DNA from: RGIG3102 sp964525015
Lineage (GTDB): Bacteria > Bacillota > Clostridia > Oscillospirales > Ruminococcaceae
DNA length: 64,000 nucleotides
Reading direction: 5' to 3'
Assembly: GCA_964525015.1 (NCBI GenBank)
Contig: CAZGFY010000002.1
Location: 62,001-126,000 of the forward strand
Shown here: positions 60,409 to 64,000 of the stretch, piece after piece
Layout: every line of letters begins with the position of its first letter
Numbering within the stretch: the first letter of the stretch is position 1
The notes under the pieces: generated by a model
Seen by the model: the letters and a program-made list of their open reading frames with translations, nothing else
Databases searched by the model: none
Told to the model about the DNA's origin: nothing
Position numbers and translations under genes: made by a program

Positions 60409-60813
60409 TTATTTGTTATAAAAAGAATTTTTTCCAGAAATATGCCTATTTAACTCTTCATCTTTTTTAATGATTTTTTGCGCAACAAGTTTTGACTCTT
60501 TAATTATTTTTATAAGTTCTTTTAAACGTTCATCTCTTATAAACTCACTTTTTGATTCATCGCCTTTTAAAAACATTACAAAGTTTTTTAAATTAACATC
60601 CTTTTCTTTCCTTGTAAGTTTTGCGATATTTTCATCAATCATCTTACAGCCATCTATTTCAATAGCTCTTTTCGTAAGAGTTTCACGAATTCCAGCATTA
60701 TCATCACTTTTAAAGCTTTTTTCAAGCTCATTTGTTAAAGAATGAACTTTTAGTAATGCTTTAAATCTCAAGTTCATCTCATCTATGATATTTTGAATAA
60801 AAGTATCTGTCAT
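60409..60813 (-). CDS. fliT: FliT-like flagellar chaperone
   Basis: The 134-aa, fully helical, highly charged protein has the size and coiled-coil pattern of FliT. 'MNLRFKALLKVHSLTNELEKSFKSDDNAGIRETLTKRAIEID' recalls the start of Gram-positive FliT proteins, with 'L..R...I' at the third helix. It follows fliS with a 4-bp overlap (ATGA), as fliT does in Bacillus. FliT binds FliD and helps export it. Because sequence similarity is weak the name rests mainly on location. Confidence 0.7.
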   Translation of the reverse strand: MTDTFIQNIIDEMNLRFKALLKVHSLTNELEKSFKSDDNAGIRETLTKRAIEIDGCKMIDENIAKLTRKEKDVNLKNFVMFLKGDESKSEFIRDERLKELIKIIKESKLVAQKIIKKDEELNRHISGKNSFYNK

Positions 60814-61172
60814 GTATTTTTACCTGCTTCTTGAAATGTTGATTTTAAATCTTGAACAAGCGGACGCAATTCTTGTATAACACTAATATTCTTTGAAGCT
60901 TTAACACGAGAAATCTCATACATAAAGAAATTATACATATTTGATAGTTCTCTGCTTATTGGGTAATTATAATCTAGTGTGTCCTTTAAGTATGTAACAA
61001 TTTCTATACATTTATCCACTGAACTTATAAATAATTCTTGATTATTAATACTAATAGCTATCTCAGCTTTTTTTAATCTATTAAGAAGCTCATCATAAAC
61101 TAAATCTAATAGCTCAGATTTTGTCATTGAAAATATTGCCTGTTCTTTATAATTTTGCTGATATGTGTTCAT
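60810..61172 (-). CDS. fliS: Flagellin chaperone FliS
   Basis: The 120-aa chaperone binds flagellin's C-terminus and prevents its early polymerisation. 'YQQNYKEQAIFSMTKSELLDLVYDELLNRLKKAEIAI' is the family's N-terminal block, followed by 'IEIVTYLKDTLDYNYPISRELSNMYNFFMYEI'. Length and motifs fit FliS well. It is 18 bp downstream of fliD. Confidence 0.95.
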   Translation of the reverse strand: MNTYQQNYKEQAIFSMTKSELLDLVYDELLNRLKKAEIAISINNQELFISSVDKCIEIVTYLKDTLDYNYPISRELSNMYNFFMYEISRVKASKNISVIQELRPLVQDLKSTFQEAGKNT

Positions 61173-61190
61173 AGCTTTTTCGCCTTTCTT

Positions 61191-63578
61191 TTAGAATTGA
61201 ATTGAACTTAGATATGAGCTTTGAGAGTTCATTTCTGCTATAAGTGTTTCAAGGGTTGTAAATTGTTTTGTGTATCTATCTGTTTCCATTTGAAGTGTAT
61301 TTTTAAGGCTTTCAATCTCATCTTCCATATCTTCAATCATATCTAATAATGAGTTTTCTAAAACAGAAGTTGGAGCAAATTCACTACCTGCTTTTTCAAC
61401 AAGTAATCCTTTAGTTGCACCAGACATACTTGCATATTTATCCATTACATCTTTAATTTCTGTAACTAAACCATTAATCCCAAGGCTTGAAGAATCTTCT
61501 TCACCTGAAAGTAATTCTTGAACCATGGTTGGATCTTCTTTTAAAGCAGACTCAAATTTAGATTCATCAAATATAAGTTTACCATTGTCTGCATAGTTTG
61601 TTGAAACAGTTATTCCCATTTCTTCAAATTCATTTCTTAAAGTTGCTGGTATCATAAATCTTAAATCATCAACTAATGATGTCATAATTGAATCGCCATA
61701 TAATAATCCTTTTTTAGCTTCTTCTTCCCATAATTCGATTTCGCTTTCGCTCATTTCTTTCTTTTCATCAGCAGTTAGAGCGTAATAATCGTTATCTGGT
61801 CTTTCTTTAGCTTGTGTGTTAACCATTTCTAAAATCTTATTATATTCATCGATAAACTCTTTAACTAAATCAGTTGTAGCCTCGGTATCTATTGCAACAT
61901 CAAATGATACAGCTTCTGATGCTGTGTCTAATTCTAGTGATGTTGTTCCATCTGCATTTACAACTTCATTATATCCAAAAGTTCCAGAAACTGTAACTTC
62001 CATACCTTCAGAAGTGATTGTATTAGTTCCACGAGTGATTTCTACTATTTCGCCAGAAGCATATTGAACAGCAACAACGGCATCTTTTCCTTCTTGACCT
62101 TTAAGCACTGATGGATTAAACATAGCCTGAGCTAAAGTTCCTTTTAAATCAATTTCCCCAGCTGCACCATCATAATTTGAAGTGATGGTAAATTTATCAG
62201 TTTCTTTTTGATAGTCAACTTTTATTCCAAGTTCATCTATACCATTGATTGTGTTAATAATTTCACTAATTGAGCTATCCCAAGTTAGCCCATGCTCTGT
62301 TAAATCAATTAATTCTCCATCTGCATTTTGAATTGTCATTGCACCTGAAGCTAAAGACGCATCATATCCAGCAAATCCTGATTCAGCTAAGCTTTTTGAT
62401 GTATTTAATCTGTTTGAAATTCCAGCTTCAACACCAAGCACGCCATTTTCACCAAGTAAATTATTACTAGCATATGCAAGTGAAAAACTTGAAGTTGCAT
62501 CAGCCGAACCATCTGGAGTAATTGTTTGGAAAGTTAGTTCACCTTCTGAAGATAAGCCAACTTCAACTCTTCCTTTGCCAATTTCTGTATTAATTTGATT
62601 TTGAAGCTCAGCTTGTAAATCTGCAAGTGTACCACCTGTGAATTCGCCTAAAGTAATATCATAAACTTTGCTATTATATTCAAATTTAATTTCAGCACCT
62701 GAAAGAGCCTCTGCCATTGTTTGCTCTTTAACAACATCAGCAGTATTTTTAGCTGTAAATCCAGAAGTTAAGATTTTTGCACCATCTTCGCCTAAATCTG
62801 AAAGTGATTCGCCTTCTGCTAATATACCTAAATCAACTAAAGCATCGCCTGTGCTTGAGTAAAATTCAATTTCTCCGCCTCTTGGGTCAGTGTTAGTGAC
62901 TGTGATTTTACCTCCAGAAGCTGAAAAATTAATAACATCAGCTAGAGTTTGACCATTTTTTAATTCAACGCCTTCTGCAGATTTATTTATTAAATTAACA
63001 ATTTCTTCTGGTGAATCGATATCTGAAATCGGTAGTCCATCTTCATTTTCTATTTTTAAAGTGTATTTATCTTCACCATATTTAAAAGTTATAGTATCAC
63101 CCACAACTGAGCTGATATTTGCTGAAGAAGTTAGGCTATTATTTAATTTTCCAGTTGAAACAACACCCGTGCTAACTTTATTTGTACTAGTTGCGAATGC
63201 ATTTTGAGCAAGACTTTTAACGCCTAGTATATCAAATGGATTTTGAGTTTCAGAAGCACCTGAAACTGATACATATTTTGCATATTCACCTATCGCTTCA
63301 ATATTATTCATTGCATATAAAGTGCTTGATAATAAATTAGAGTCTGAAGTGAATGAAGTGTATTTTTGAGTAAATTCATATAACTCTTTTGAAACACTTT
63401 GAAACGCTTCTTGCTCCCATTTTAATTCTTGCAAATCCCTATTTGCATTATCTATTTTAGTTTGTGTACCAATTGTCATTCCTTCAATTAAAGAATCTCT
63501 ATCAAGACCGGAAGCAAGACCACCGTACCCATTAATTGAACTTGAACTTGTTGATGATAATCCACCTATTGATGACAT
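61191..63578 (-). CDS. fliD: Flagellar filament capping protein FliD
   Basis: The 795-aa protein caps the filament and aids flagellin polymerisation. The N-terminal domain 'GLASGLDRDSLIEGMTIGTQTKIDNANRDLQELKWEQEAFQSVSKELYEFTQKY' and C-terminal domain with 'ATTDLVKEFIDEYNKILEMVNTQAKERP', 'GINGLVTEIKDVMDKY', 'MEDEIESLKNTLQMETDRYTKQFTTLETLIAEMNSQSSYL' are typical. Common FliD proteins are 450-700 aa. The extra length is in the variable middle (about 150-560), which would lie on the outer surface of the cap. A sigma-28-like promoter and the ribosome binding site AAGGAGG precede it. Confidence 0.95.
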   Translation of the reverse strand: MSSIGGLSSTSSSSINGYGGLASGLDRDSLIEGMTIGTQTKIDNANRDLQELKWEQEAFQSVSKELYEFTQKYTSFTSDSNLLSSTLYAMNNIEAIGEYAKYVSVSGASETQNPFDILGVKSLAQNAFATSTNKVSTGVVSTGKLNNSLTSSANISSVVGDTITFKYGEDKYTLKIENEDGLPISDIDSPEEIVNLINKSAEGVELKNGQTLADVINFSASGGKITVTNTDPRGGEIEFYSSTGDALVDLGILAEGESLSDLGEDGAKILTSGFTAKNTADVVKEQTMAEALSGAEIKFEYNSKVYDITLGEFTGGTLADLQAELQNQINTEIGKGRVEVGLSSEGELTFQTITPDGSADATSSFSLAYASNNLLGENGVLGVEAGISNRLNTSKSLAESGFAGYDASLASGAMTIQNADGELIDLTEHGLTWDSSISEIINTINGIDELGIKVDYQKETDKFTITSNYDGAAGEIDLKGTLAQAMFNPSVLKGQEGKDAVVAVQYASGEIVEITRGTNTITSEGMEVTVSGTFGYNEVVNADGTTSLELDTASEAVSFDVAIDTEATTDLVKEFIDEYNKILEMVNTQAKERPDNDYYALTADEKKEMSESEIELWEEEAKKGLLYGDSIMTSLVDDLRFMIPATLRNEFEEMGITVSTNYADNGKLIFDESKFESALKEDPTMVQELLSGEEDSSSLGINGLVTEIKDVMDKYASMSGATKGLLVEKAGSEFAPTSVLENSLLDMIEDMEDEIESLKNTLQMETDRYTKQFTTLETLIAEMNSQSSYLSSIQF

Positions 63579-63633
63579 AATATCCTCCTTATATTTAACG
63601 TGCTCTGCACCAAGATTACATTCTTATAATACT

Positions 63634-63661
63634 ATTATCGACATAAAATAAGAATAGTTAA
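63634..63661 (-). promoter_or_regulatory. Sigma-28-like promoter of the fliD operon
   Basis: On the minus strand TTAA (63658-63661), a 15-nt spacer and GTCGATAAT (63634-63642), nearly the same as the flgM promoter. The -35 lies in the stem of the upstream terminator, about 55 bp before the fliD ATG. Confidence 0.65.
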
Positions 63662-63684
63662 GCAAATCTTAACTATTCTTATTT
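63646..63684 (-). terminator. Terminator of the ComFB-like gene
   Basis: AAATAAGAATAGTTAAG and its exact complement form a 17-bp stem with a 5-nt loop. The T-tract is short. It overlaps the -35 of the fliD promoter. Confidence 0.7.
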
Positions 63685-63691
63685 GCAAAAT

Positions 63692-64000
63692 TTAATCTCT
63701 ATGGTGCGGCACTTGAGCAACTCTCATACACGCTTTTGTAAGCTCTACGGCAACTTGACCAAGATACTTATTTTCGTAAAAATTAAGTAGTGGAGAAACT
63801 CTATCAGAGGCTGTTACAACATATTTTGATGGAAGATTTGTTAATGCTAAAGCTACAATATCTGCTTTACATCGAGTGCATTTACAAACATCAAAATCTT
63901 TAATATAATCATCTAAACGCAGTTTAACAATATATTCCATAACGCTAATGAACACATGCCCATCTTCCTCTGGAACTGGCTTTTTAGCTTTTAGAGCTTC
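63692..64000 (-). CDS. ComFB-family protein, 5' end beyond the window
   Basis: The frame is open to the window edge, giving at least 102 residues. No start is assigned. 'VFISVMEYIVKLRLDDYIKDFDVCKCTRCKADIVALALTNLPSKYVVT' is the ComFB/late-competence block, with the CxCxxC(xx)D cysteines that probably bind zinc. In Bacillus comF genes lie upstream of the flgM operon. Here a ComFB-like gene lies upstream of fliD. The role is unclear, and in several bacteria ComFB-like proteins bind nucleotide second messengers such as c-di-GMP. Confidence 0.8.
   Translation of the reverse strand, partial: EALKAKKPVPEEDGHVFISVMEYIVKLRLDDYIKDFDVCKCTRCKADIVALALTNLPSKYVVTASDRVSPLLNFYENKYLGQVAVELTKACMRVAQVPHHRD

Overview
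This window looks like a chromosomal segment of a low-GC, motile, anaerobic-type Firmicute of the class Clostridia, with a spore-former's gene complement. The base composition is strongly AT-rich, ribosome binding sites are AGGAGG-like, cysS has a T-box leader, and an SPOCS-domain gene starts at the left edge. Flagellar genes follow the Bacillus/Clostridium order (flgM-flgN-flgK-flgL-yviE-fliW-csrA, and fliD-fliS-fliT). No rRNA, tRNA, CRISPR array, phage module or transposase gene was recognised.

Layout. 0-7.5 kb: SPOCS gene edge, an SDR epimerase, an MFS/GDPD operon, cysS with its T-box, pgsA and rimO. 7.5-16 kb: recX-recA, prmC with two tandem DUF1385 membrane proteins, a two-component system and a lipoprotein. 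16-29.7 kb: deoC, an FMN-dependent alpha-hydroxy-acid oxidase-like protein, secA, an ABC exporter, an ABC-F protein with its own promoter and a leader terminator, a DUF4272 protein, two unknown membrane proteins and an MsrA-MsrB fusion. 29.9-37.3 kb: a compact aromatic operon (aroF-aroB-aroA-aroC-pheA-aroEK-aroQ) behind a 5' leader. 37.3-41 kb: a YtrA-type GntR/ABC operon with three tandem permease paralogues, the third broken by a 275-bp MITE-like element. 41-54 kb: a thioesterase, a diguanylate cyclase, lrgAB, methionine gamma-lyase divergent from an NhaC antiporter, a peptidase, and several regulators and small redox proteins. 54-64 kb: late flagellar genes in two transcription units, ending at a partial ComFB-like gene.

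How the genes work together. The aromatic operon carries all seven steps from E4P plus PEP to chorismate and continues to phenylpyruvate. Its leader encodes a 32-residue peptide with seven consecutive Tyr/Phe codons, followed by a strong intrinsic terminator. This is the architecture of ribosome-mediated attenuation, and it is the clearest regulatory find here. In the flagellar block, flgM and fliD each have a promoter of the form TTAA-N15-GTCGATA(A)T, close to the sigma-28 consensus. FlgM (anti-sigma-28), FliW and CsrA then close the late-gene control circuit.

Other items of interest are a family of interspersed palindromic repeats (three members here, one inside a gene), a probable ATC start codon on a catalytically degenerate nucleotidyltransferase-like gene in the flagellar cluster, a conditional terminator before the ABC-F gene, a cluster of six GTTACA-type repeats, and a three-way-junction repeat overlapping the recX stop. 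All calls come from reading the sequence; no database search was possible.
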